From Cryptomeria japonica (taxonomy: Eukaryota; Streptophyta; Pinopsida; Cupressales; Cupressaceae), in the NCBI RefSeq assembly GCF_030272615.1, contig NC_081413.1, forward strand, positions 553,747,136 to 553,811,135: 64,000 nucleotides of DNA, in the 5' to 3' direction. Shown here in pieces: positions 49,914 through 59,690 of this stretch (position 1 is its first letter; every line of letters starts with the position of its first letter). Position numbers and translations under genes: made by a program. The notes under the pieces are model-generated. The model was not told the DNA's origin. It did no database searches and worked only from the letters and a program-made list of their open reading frames with translations.

Positions 49914-51480
49914 CATATTTGCGGATATGAGATCCCGTGGCAAGAGTTCATTGATTTTGATTATGCCCCACTACCATTGGTACTGGCAGGTTTTGTAGGT
50001 GGCTTTCTGTGTCCCGACTATAGGTCGAAGGGACTGGCAGTGGAATGGGGATTGGTTCTGGAGGATATGGTGACACAGGGTCGCAGGTTTGATTGGGGGT
50101 CTTGCATGTTGCCCATCTGTATAGAGATTTGCATCAGGTGGTGTACTTAGGATACAACAGTTTATCAGTCGGGGTCACATTATTATAGGTGTGGGCTTGG
50201 GAGAAAATTCTTGTAGCGAGGTCGTTTGTAGATAGGGATAGGCCAGTTGGTCGGGCTTATGTATATGGATACACAGGGATAGTTGTCTAGTGTAAGTTGG
50301 GCAAGCTAGAGCATTGGAGGAGGGTGTTGGATGACATTGATACGGTTATCTCGAGACCATATATGGAGTGTGAGGTGTGGGTTGAGGATGGGCTAGAGAT
50401 GCCCTATGTATATATGTCACGATTCTTGATAGGGAAGATGCCTTTTGTTTTTGAGAAGTTCTTGCATAGCCGAGTTCAGCGACAGTATGGTCGACAATAG
50501 GATATACCGTAGGGAGCATGCTTATATGCTTGTTAGAGGTAGGATGTGCCAGAGTGGGGTCCGACTATTGATAGTGCAGCGGTGGTGGAGGAGTACATGT
50601 ATTTGGCCAGACAGATATGGGACTATGGGTTCGTGGTGGTAGATGCAGGGATGACAGAGGAGTTTGCAACACTCTTCATGGCCCATGTTGTAGCATGAAT
50701 ATCAAATCCAGTGGAGATGATTCCCGCTTTTGATGATGATGAGGATGAGCAGCTCGAGAGGCTAGGGAGACAGAGAGATGAGGGAGAGGAGCTTGAGGAG
50801 GGATATGGGGATGGTGGAGGAGATGACGGGGGAGATGGGAAGGGAGGTGGTAGAGGGAGATGAGGTGATGGAGGAGATAGAGGGAGGAGAGGAGGTGGAG
50901 ATGGAGGGAGGGTTGGAGTAGTCAAACGAGCAGTTGGTGAGGGAGGGAGGGGAGATTTGGTGGTCAGAGTTGGTGGAGCTGGTCGGGCAGGCGAGGTTAT
51001 AGAATCTATGGGTGGGATGGATGAGGAGATGCAGGTACCCACCCACCGAGAGGACACACAGATTAGGTCCCTACAGTTGTTAGTGCAGCAACTTCAGGCA
51101 TAGTTACTAGCTCAGTATCATCAGATTATGTAGATTAGTGTACAACGGGATACAATGATAGAGCGCTTAGGTCGAGTAGAGGCTCATGCGGATAGCCTAG
51201 AGAGAGTGGCGATTGGTGGTTTTGTGAGAGACACATTGAGAGAGATGTAGTATGCAGCCAAGGAGGTTGAATACTATAGGTGTTTATATGAGGAGGTGGT
51301 TCCTAGAGATCATAGAGATCCTAGCTATACGGCAGTGAGATCCAGTCGATCCATGCAGACTCATTCGAGGATGAAGAGAAGAGGTGTGACCGGGTCGTCT
51401 TGACATGATCCACCCGAAGATCCAGGTGTCAGGACATCTACTATGAGACCATCAACCCAGGAGATAGTCATACCTGAGAG
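49914..51480 (+). pseudogene. PMD gene, second part with acidic and coiled-coil tail
   Basis: The frame resumes with GYEIPWQEFIDFDYAPLPLV, LAGFVGGFLCPDYRSKGLAV and WGLVLEDMVTQGRRFDWG. A frameshift near 50120 moves to LHQVVYLGYNSLSVGVTLL, then (50297-50500) KLEHWRRVLDDIDTVISRPY, EMPYVYMSRFLIGKMPFVFE and KFLHSRVQRQYGR. A Glu/Gly-rich acidic stretch (50730-50960) and a coiled-coil-like Gln/Leu segment (51050-51250) follow, with several stops. It is thus a PMD pseudogene with at least one frameshift and nonsense codons, separate from the insertion damage. Confidence 0.75.
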
Positions 51481-52823
51481 ACTTGTCTCCATTTGTATTT
51501 TGATCATTGTATTGTATTTTGACAGACATAACATCTTTTGTATATTTTACCATTTTTGAGATATATATATATACGACACCGATTTTTTGATCCACATGTG
51601 ATGTGTTTTTATGGATGATGATTTATGCATTGATATGATGGTTCTATGATGATGATGCAATGCTTAGATAAATGCGTTTAATTTGATGTTGACTGATATG
51701 ATTGTATGATTCATAATGCAATGATGTGATTTGTAAGATGTATTTTGAAAATGAGATGTATGATAATGATATGTTGTGAGATGTATCTTGAAAATGAGAT
51801 GTATGATAATGGTATGCTGTGAGATGTATCTTGCAAATGAGATGTATGATAATGATATGTTGTGAGATGTATCTTGAAAATGAGATGTATGATAATGATA
51901 TGCTGTGAGATGTATCTTGAAAATGAGATGTATGATAATGATATGTTGTGACTAAATGCAAATTTACATGATATGCAACTAATTTGTAAAATGATATGCA
52001 ACTAATTGATCATCCTCATTCTGTCGTTTATCATTCCTGAATAGTCACATGTTTTTGCTTTCTTTGGGTTTATCATCATTGAGCAGTTGATATGTTGAAA
52101 ATTTATACAAGCATAATGGTATAATTGAACCATAATGTCTAAGAAAAATTTACATGAATTGTGATATTGCAAAATGGCACAAGCATCGAGATATAACTGA
52201 ACCAAGATGTCCTGAGTGTTGCTTACGTATAAACAGACAAGATTTAACCATTTGTATGCACAAAGTGGAACAATGTCTTCAGTGATATGTTTTGAATCAC
52301 TTCTCGAGACAAGTGTTTGAATAGTACAAGTGATCGCCAGACAAAAAACTAAAAAATATTGGAGTCTCCAATCACTTTCTTTAGCTTGATGTATCGTTGA
52401 GAAAATTTAGGGGATCCAATAGTGCAAAAAAAAGTTCAAGTGCAAAAAAAGTCAAAATTTCATGCAAGATGTAAACAAATTATACTTCAGAAAATCACCC
52501 ATCATGTGTTTTTTGAAGTTGTTTAAGTGGATCAGTGTTTTGTTTTCTTGGCTATTGGAGTTTTTCTTGACATAATTTGCTTGGCATGCTGTGATTTTTG
52601 TTTGCTTGTTTGTTGAAATTTACTTGAAGTCAAAAGAATGTTGCCCCTAGGTATAGATACTGATTGATGTGGATATGTACAGTGATTACCAAGCCATGGT
52701 GGGATATGATGAACTAATACTCAGATAAGCCAGGACAATGACTACGCTAAGTATGTCCTAGATAATGTTATTTTGATAAAGTGTTGGGTGATGGCCAGGG
52801 GTTTTTGACTTCAGACAAAAAGA
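51481..52823. other. Spacer of Tat-2, no gene
   Basis: Contains the 43-base tandem array described separately. Otherwise AT-rich, with an (AT)n stretch near 51560-51574 and no supportable coding frame. Confidence 0.5.
51737..51951 (+). repeat. Five tandem copies of a 43-base unit
   Basis: Unit GATGTATCTTGAAAATGAGA followed by TGTATGATAATGATATGTTG and TGA. There are five head-to-tail copies with one to three differences each and no spacers. Confidence 0.9.
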
Positions 52824-53620
52824 TGTTAGGATTCCCAAAGATACTGAGAGTGAGGGGTGAATTAGTATCTAACTGATATATAAAATTACTTGATTTAAAA
52901 CATGAAAAACATATTAAAACTGAGTATCGGTAAACCAAATATAATGCAGTAAATAAGAACAATAACAACAACATGAGAAGCACACCATAACACAGTATTT
53001 TAATGAGGAAACCTGGTGTGGGAAAAACCTCGGTGGGATTTGTGACCCACAATATTCGCTTACTAGCCAATAAGGGAATATTACTCTTACAATAGGGGCC
53101 TGCACATGCAGGAAGGCCAAGTGCCTAGAGCTCACTGCTCAATTACAAAAGAAGTCACACTGACTTACAAAATGGATTATACTAATCCAATGTCTTGTAC
53201 TGCTTTAGATTAGCATCTGCTATGCCAGATTCAGTATCAGTTTAAGCTCTGCTACAACATAAACCCTTGACCAATAGTTCGCATATTAGGTCTGCTATTA
53301 CTTTTCCATATTTCGCATCCTATCTCTTGTCTACAAAATGATCTACAATGATCTCATACATATATGAGTCATATTACAATCCGCCATGTCGGCTTACAAA
53401 ATATTTTATAATTAATTACAAAATACATTAATACAAAATTGTTGTCGGCCATGATGCCGGTATTCTTCCTTTTCACTGCCGGTGTTCTGTGTGTCGGTGT
53501 AGAGTCTACCGATGTCGGTGCCTATGTCTGCCTGCCGGTATCACATGATTGCAAGGTTGCCATCAATGAAAATACCTTCAATCACCTACAATTTCTGATT
53601 GGAGTGTGCATTTGCCAACA
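52824..53620 (-). repeat. 3' LTR of ORF A/ORF B element copy 2
   Basis: 797 bases, plus strand TGTTAGGATTCC...GCCAACA. Collinear with 58732-59527 with scattered differences, mostly transitions. Confidence 0.9.
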
Positions 53621-53822
53621 ATCTCCCCTTTAGCATTGATGGCAACACTCATGAGAAAAATTCAAGAGTGCATCCGAAAACTGAAGTCCAAAAATATTTT
53701 TTTGCCAAAAAAACTGTATGTTCAAAAATGTGTGCTCCCCCTGAGCAGATAATCTCTACTTCCTTCTGACCATTTTTCTCATCACACTACTCCCCCTTTG
53801 ACATCAATGACAAAGGTTGTCA

Positions 53823-56800
53823 TTAGCTGTCAGTGGAGTCCTGCCTGGATTCTTGTAACCAGTGGGTTACAATCTGAAAGATATCTGTCAAAAAGAAATT
53901 TATACCATTACTGAATGTTTTGTTGTCTTTTATTGCCTCTTGTGTTCTCTGCACTGTACCGATGAGTATGTGCATTTTCTCTTCCGGTGTCTTCAGTCTG
54001 GGAACCAGAGCCTCAGATATTTATTTTCTCAAAGAAATAAGGTATTCTAGTCTTGGACCAAGTCTGCATTTTAAGTCCTTTGCTTTATCCTTTATTCTCT
54101 ATTTGTCATTCTCTAACTTCTTGATTTTCTCTTCTAGCTCTGCAATCTTCTTTTCTATCTCCAAAAATGAATCCAATGATCCTATCAGATTGTCAACAAT
54201 ATTGTTAATCTTGTCTTGTGCTTTGCTAATTTCCTTGTCAAGGTCTTCTGTTAAGATATTTATCTTACAAGTGTCCCTGCACAGTTTCTTGAAGTCAAAA
54301 ATTATTTCTTCAAGTTTCGGTAATAGGGTATCCATTTTCTCCTTGTTCTTCTTCACAATTTTATCAAAGAATTTCTCTTTTTCTTTAATCATTCTTTCCT
54401 TAAATGTATCCTCATTTATTTGATCAACAATGAATATGTTGCCAGTGATGAACTTAGACAATGTGTCTAGTTGACCTAAAGAATCCTTATTATCAACAAT
54501 GCATTTTGGTGCTATCAATTTAAGAATTGGAATTGTATCATCAATAGCCTTATAGGCTTGTGCATTACATTATGTGATCTTCTTTATTGAATCCAACAAG
54601 ACCTCTATTACATTTGTAGGTCTGAATTCTGCCGTAGATGTACCAGATATTTGTCCAATAGTCTTTACAATAGCCATGCTATCGGTTGTGGTAATCACCT
54701 TACTTGATTTGACCTCTAGTAGGTTAGTATGTGTTTGCATTTCTACAAACAAAGGTTTTTGCTTTTTAGTTTGGGTCGGTGGCACTGTCTCTGTTTGAAC
54801 CAGTGCTTCAACCTGTACCTATTTTGGTTTTTCTATCTGTATCTCAGAGGTTTTCTCTAAGATTTCAACTATCGGTTTCTCAGATGTAGTCTCAGTTTGT
54901 ACCTCTGAACTCTCTTTTTCTAGTTCTTAAGATGGTTTTTCAGTTGTTTCTACCGATTTCTTAGTGGTATCCTCAGCCAGTTGTTCTGCTTGTGTAGGTT
55001 TTTCTAAGCTTATCTTAACCTCTGCAGCTGGTGACTCAGTAGTCACATCTTCCTCCTTACCTTCAGTGGTTTCTCTGTCAACCACAACATTTACTTCCTG
55101 GGTGTCTACATTCACAGTATACAAAATTTCAGACTCGGGATTTGTATCCTCTAGTGGAGTCTTCATACTCTCTGTGGCCGATTGACTGTCAGTAGTATCT
55201 ACCGGTGGAGTTTCTGAAAGAGGTGGGGGCACATTGTCAGTTATTTTAAGGCTTGGAGGTCCACCTACCTTACCTTTCCCCTTATCTCTGTCCTTTTGAT
55301 ATACTTTAATAGTCTTTGGTCTGAGTAATGCTTCCTATTTTTCTTTTTCCACAAAGAATATATCCCATGCATTTGTTGTTTCCTTAGAGACTTCCTTTAC
55401 TCTACCTGCCATCAGTGCTACATGTCGGTGAGCAGTAGAGAATACTGTCTGGTTTGCTTCATTGACTAGTTTATCAATTTCATCAGTTGAGTTGACTAGA
55501 TGTATTGCAAGTAGTTTTTCAATCTTAATTTTCTTGTCCAGCTCAACGATGGCTAACCTTCTAGCTTCAAGTCTCCTATACAGATCATTTGGAATTTCAT
55601 AAACAACTTCCATCAAAAATTTCTTATATATATCTAAGTGTAAAATTACACTATTCTCTATGCTTTCCTTATCATCAGCTGATAGTGTATTGTATATTTT
55701 GTTGATGTTCTTCAACTTACCATCCTCTATAATTTTACTAAGAAGTTTGTCTATTGGAGCAATATCTTGTTTTACCTTCTTTTTCTTAGGAGTCATTTTC
55801 TTTGCTGGAGGCCTTACTGCCTGTTGTTTTTGTCTGGTTCTTTTTGGTGTAGGAGAGTGTACCAGTGTGGGTTTTCTTTTCCTTTCTACCCTTTTAAATA
55901 CTATCGATATATCACTTTTAGAAGAAGTTCCAACCGGTGAAAGATGAGTTTCCGGTTGAGGTGCTTCCAACTCACTTTCACTTATACCAGTTTGTCTCAA
56001 AACATCTTCCTTGATTGCTTTAGCCTGTCGAGTTCCTTTCCTTACGGTTGCTTCAACTTTCTTAACCCTTTTCCTTGATTGAATTTCACTTTCTATTGTT
56101 TTAGCATGTCCAAAAACTTCCTCAGTAGGTTCATTGGGTGCTTCAAGAAGGGCTTTTACATAAGTTTCAATGATATTGTCATCTGTTTCATAGCCCATTT
56201 CAGTTACCCAAATAGTTCTAGGGACAACTGCCTCCATCCAGATTTCATCTTTCTTGATCACAAAACAAATTTCCTTCTGATATTTATCCACAATAGCTTG
56301 TGATAGTCTTACTCTAGTTTTCATTCGAGTCTTCAATGCTTGAAAATGTTCATTTAGGTTTTTCTCTCAGTTTTCTCCCATATTGTTCAATAGATCCAAC
56401 AGTTGTTTTCCTACTAGAATGTCATAACCAAAATCTCTTGGACCAATACTGGGTACTTGTTTTGTTATGTACAACATCAGAAAAATAAGTAAATTTCCAA
56501 ATTTGAATGTTCCTTTCTTATCTCTTTTAATCTTTGTTAGATTGTGTATCAACTCATCTTTGAGCTATTCACATACATCTATCCTTGCATTATCATTAAC
56601 CATATCATAGGCACTTTTGATACATAGGCTAGAAACTGAGTTCAACCTATTTGCATGAGTAGCCTTATAACCTAAGATCATACTGATAAATCTAACATTT
56701 ATGTCTTTTATATTGTTCACCCTTAGAGACCTTTTATCAAATGTTGCACCGGTTAGGTTTATCACTGTGTCATTTGAGACCTTCTTTGTTTTGTTAGGTC

Positions 56801-57245
56801 TGTTACCAGTGGAAGGTAACCCTATTATAGCTTTTACCACTTCTTTTGTGATTTTATGAATTGAATCCAACCAGAAAAATTCACCATGTACTCTGCTTAA
56901 CACAATCCTTATGATATCCTTGGGAAAATCTGGGATACTAAGAATTTCAGTAAAACCTAGGGTTTTCACTATTTTGTGTTCCGGCTTGACATTTCCAGAC
57001 TCATCACAAATCATAGTCTTATACATATTCTTAATCTCATCATCACCTAATTCCTCAATATGACAATGTATATACATCCTAGGGTCTTCAACATATACTG
57101 CTCCCTTAGGAATTTGAGAAAATGCACCTATGCTATCATCTTTCTTTGCAATTTCGAGAACCAGTTGGAATATGGGTCTAGGGCTCTTAACAACTTCAAC
57201 AACAGTAGGGTTTGCAATAAATTCAGGAGTGGATGAAGATGCCAT
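53823..57245 (-). pseudogene. ORF B (copy 2): 1,141-codon frame of unknown family, eight in-frame stops
   Basis: ATG at 57245 (MASSSTPEFIANPTVVEV), TAA at 53825-53823, one frame throughout. Premature stops have their first base at 56567, 56369, 55337, 54929, 54821, 54572, 54101 and 54023 (four TAG, three TAA, one TGA). Segments: a globular N-terminal part of about 300 residues (HGEFFWLDSIHKITKEV, IIGLP, FDKRSLRVNNIKDINVRFIS, ANRLNSVSS); a second conserved block (ICFVIKKDEIWMEAVVPRTI, WVTEMGYETDD); a Lys/Arg-rich basic stretch; a helical block (LHLDIYKKFLMEV, RRLEARRLAIVEL); a Thr/Ser/Glu-rich low-complexity region; and a C-terminal coiled coil. No signal peptide or membrane segment. The N-terminal layout loosely recalls plant transposon-associated domains of the PMD or 'putative plant transposon protein' type, but I cannot assign it. 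Confidence 0.75.
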
Positions 57246-57547
57246 AGCTATAAATACCTCAATCTACCTTAAGGATGAATGTTTTGATGGATTGCTTCAC
57301 TTCTTCGCTTAGAATGCCTTCGCTTGGGAATTTTCGCGCTCTTGAAGATTTGAATGCTCGGTGAATGAAAAAGGAGCCAAAACATTTGCTTTATGTTATT
57401 TTCTCCAACTACCAAATTTAATGCTCGCCGGTTAACTCACAACTTAACTCAAATGTCGGTATAGAAGTAATTTCAACTTCTCATCATCAACCGAGGGAAT
57501 AATAGCATGTTTTTCATTTTGTTGCTAAACCCCCAAAGGATTTTCCT

Positions 57548-58660
57548 TTAGTTAGATGAAGAGTCTCCTGCCAGTGGAGTGATACTCTGTTCTACCAATG
57601 GAGGAGTATTCCCATCAACATTCCGATCTGACTTTCTGATCCATTGTTTTGAGAATTCTTGCTTTACCTCTTCAACCTTTTCTTTACCTTCCAAACTAGG
57701 ACCTTTGGTATTTGCCGGTGATGCCTTACTTCTACAAAATTTTGCAATATGTCCAATTTTGTTATAGGCATAACAAGTCACATTGTTCTTCTGAATATAT
57801 TTCCCATATCCCATGCCAGTATGTGTTCTACATTGATTAGATAAGTGTCCAAATCTTCCACAAATATAACATCTTACATTCATTCTACAATTTTCTGAAT
57901 TATGACCAACTTTGTTGCATTTAGAACATTGACTGGTGGGTGTATTAGTATTCTGATGATTTTTAGATCTACACTGATTTGCTCTATGACCATACTTGTT
58001 ACAGTTAAAGCATTTGCCATTAAATTTGTAAGCAGTAGGTTGTCTTACCAGTTTGCTATGATCATGATTGTTTGCAGTACCAGAGCTTTCACCAACTTCA
58101 AAGCCAAGGCCATTTGTATCACCATTAGGTTTCTGATTCTTCAGCATGTCACCAAGTTCTTCTGAACTTTTCTTGAATTTCTCCTTGTGTTGATTTGCAG
58201 CAGTCAGTTCATTCTCCAAGATTCCTTTCTGTCTCATCAGTTTAGTTCTATCATTTTGTGTATGCATCAGATCTGTCTTCAACATATCATTTTCATGACT
58301 GAGTCTTGTGTTTTCATTTCTAGCATCATTTAGTCTTCTAACCAAGTCTTGTTCATTCTTCTTTCTGTCTTCAATTTCTTTACAGAATCTCATAGTCATA
58401 TCCTGCATCTCATTCTTTGTTGTACTGATTTCTTGTCTTAGCTTGTTTACCAAATTATTAAGAGTTTCCTTTTCATTTTCCTCATTCTGCATCTTTTCAC
58501 AAAGTTCTCTGCTCTTGTTCCTTGCAATAGTAAAATTCTCTTGAAGTGCTTGAATAATATCCCGAGCAGCCTTCAGATCATCCTCAAGTTTGATATTCTT
58601 CACTTTTTCTGCGTCATAGTCTATAAGAGTTGTTTCCAATTGCTTTCTCAAGTTTTCCAT
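57548..58660 (-). CDS. ORF A (copy 2): intact gag-like coiled-coil protein with four CCHC knuckles
   Basis: 370 residues from ATG 58660 (MENLRKQLE), the first ATG after the PBS; the frame itself is open further upstream. Residues 1-175 are Lys/Glu/Leu/Asn-rich and predicted by eye to be coiled coil. Zinc knuckles C-x2-C-x4-H-x4-C occur at about 217-230 (CFNCNKYGHRANQC), 245-258 (CSKCNKVGHNSENC) and 264-277 (CYICGRFGHLSNQC). A fourth at about 296-309 (CYAYNKIGHIAKFC) has Tyr in place of its second Cys; copy 1 keeps that Cys. Known: CCHC knuckles bind RNA in retroelement Gag. Most copia Gags have one knuckle, so four is unusual. Position directly after the PBS fits Gag. No capsid core of the usual copia type is evident. 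It lies 300 bases upstream of ORF B on the same strand. Confidence 0.8.
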   Translation of the reverse strand: MENLRKQLETTLIDYDAEKVKNIKLEDDLKAARDIIQALQENFTIARNKSRELCEKMQNEENEKETLNNLVNKLRQEISTTKNEMQDMTMRFCKEIEDRKKNEQDLVRRLNDARNENTRLSHENDMLKTDLMHTQNDRTKLMRQKGILENELTAANQHKEKFKKSSEELGDMLKNQKPNGDTNGLGFEVGESSGTANNHDHSKLVRQPTAYKFNGKCFNCNKYGHRANQCRSKNHQNTNTPTSQCSKCNKVGHNSENCRMNVRCYICGRFGHLSNQCRTHTGMGYGKYIQKNNVTCYAYNKIGHIAKFCRSKASPANTKGPSLEGKEKVEEVKQEFSKQWIRKSDRNVDGNTPPLVEQSITPLAGDSSSN

Positions 58661-58717
58661 CTCTACCGATGACAAGATCTTCCTCAAGCTGTTAGACTTT
58701 TGAAAATAGAGGACCAA

Positions 58718-58729
58718 GCTCTGATACCA
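58718..58729 (-). promoter_or_regulatory. Primer binding site of ORF A/ORF B element copy 2
   Basis: The minus strand reads TGGTATCAGAGC, two bases from the 5' LTR start at 58732. Initiator tRNA-Met type. Confidence 0.9.
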
Positions 58730-58731
58730 AT

Positions 58732-59527
58732 TGTTAGGATTCCCAAAGATACTGAGAGGGGGGGTGAATCAGTATCTAACCAATATATCAAATTACTTGA
58801 TTTAAAACATGAAAAGCATATTAAAACTAAGTACCGGTAAATAAAAAATAATGTAGTAAATAAGAACAATAACAACAACATGAGAAGAACACCATAACAC
58901 GGTATTTTAATGAGGAAATCCAGTGTGGGAAAAACCTTAGTGGGATTTGTGACCCACAATATTCGCTTACTGGCCAATAAGGGAATATTACTCTTACAAT
59001 AGGGGCTTGCACATGCAGGAAGGCCAAGTGCCTAGAGCTCACTACTCAATTACAAAAGAAGTCACACTGACTTACAAAATGGATTATACTAATCCAATGT
59101 CTTGTACTGCTTCAGATTAGCATCTGCTATGCCAGATTCAGTACCGGTTTAAGCTCTTCTATAACATAAACCCTTAACCAATAATTCACATATTAGGTCT
59201 GCTATTACTTTTTCATACTTCGCATCCTATCTCTTGTCTACAAAATGATCTACAATGATCTCATACATATATGAGTCATATTACAATCTGCAATGTTGGC
59301 TTACAAAAGATTTTACAATTAATTACAAAATACATTAATACAAAATTGTTGTCGGCTAGGATGCCGATATTATTTCTTTTCACTACCTGTGTTCTGTGTG
59401 TCGGTGTAGAGTCTATCGGTGCCGGTGCCCGTGTCTGCCTACCTGTATCACATGATTGCAAGGTTGCCATCAATGACAATACCTTCAATCACCTATAATT
59501 TCTCATTGGAGTGTGCATTTTCCAACA
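58732..59527 (-). repeat. 5' LTR of ORF A/ORF B element copy 2
   Basis: 796 bases, plus strand TGTTAGGATTCC...TCCAACA, followed by the duplication AAAGA. Confidence 0.9.
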
Positions 59528-59690
59528 AAAGATATGAGCAAAGATAGATAGAGGATTTGTTCCCTCACAAGTAGTGCATGTTGCCAGGTTTTCACCATTT
59601 GTTTTTATTGCACCTTTTTGTTGTTTTGATTTTTTTTTTGTATTTTTTGTATTTTTTTGTATTTTTCAACTTTTCCGTGCATTAGACCAC

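Larger units (their letters stand above)
52824..59527 (-). mobile_element. Pol-less copia-type LTR element carrying ORF A and ORF B (copy 2), structurally complete
   Basis: 6,704 bases flanked by the target duplication AAAGA (52819-52823 and 59528-59532). LTRs at 52824-53620 and 58732-59527. PBS TGGTATCAGAGC at 58729-58718. Polypurine tract at 53632-53621. The internal 5.1 kb holds ORF A (58660-57548, open) and ORF B (57245-53823, eight stops) and nothing resembling protease, RT, RNase H or integrase. Same family as copy 1 at 27031. It inserted into the 3' region of Tat-2, just beyond the pol stop. Mobilisation must have depended on another element's enzymes (inference). Confidence 0.9.

Noticed and set aside
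50623-51057. 144-codon Ser/Pro-rich minus-strand frame
   Set aside because: Antisense shadow of the Glu/Gly-rich acidic tail of the PMD gene.
51737-51951. CRISPR-like array
   Set aside because: Units are contiguous with no unique spacers, and the genome is eukaryotic.
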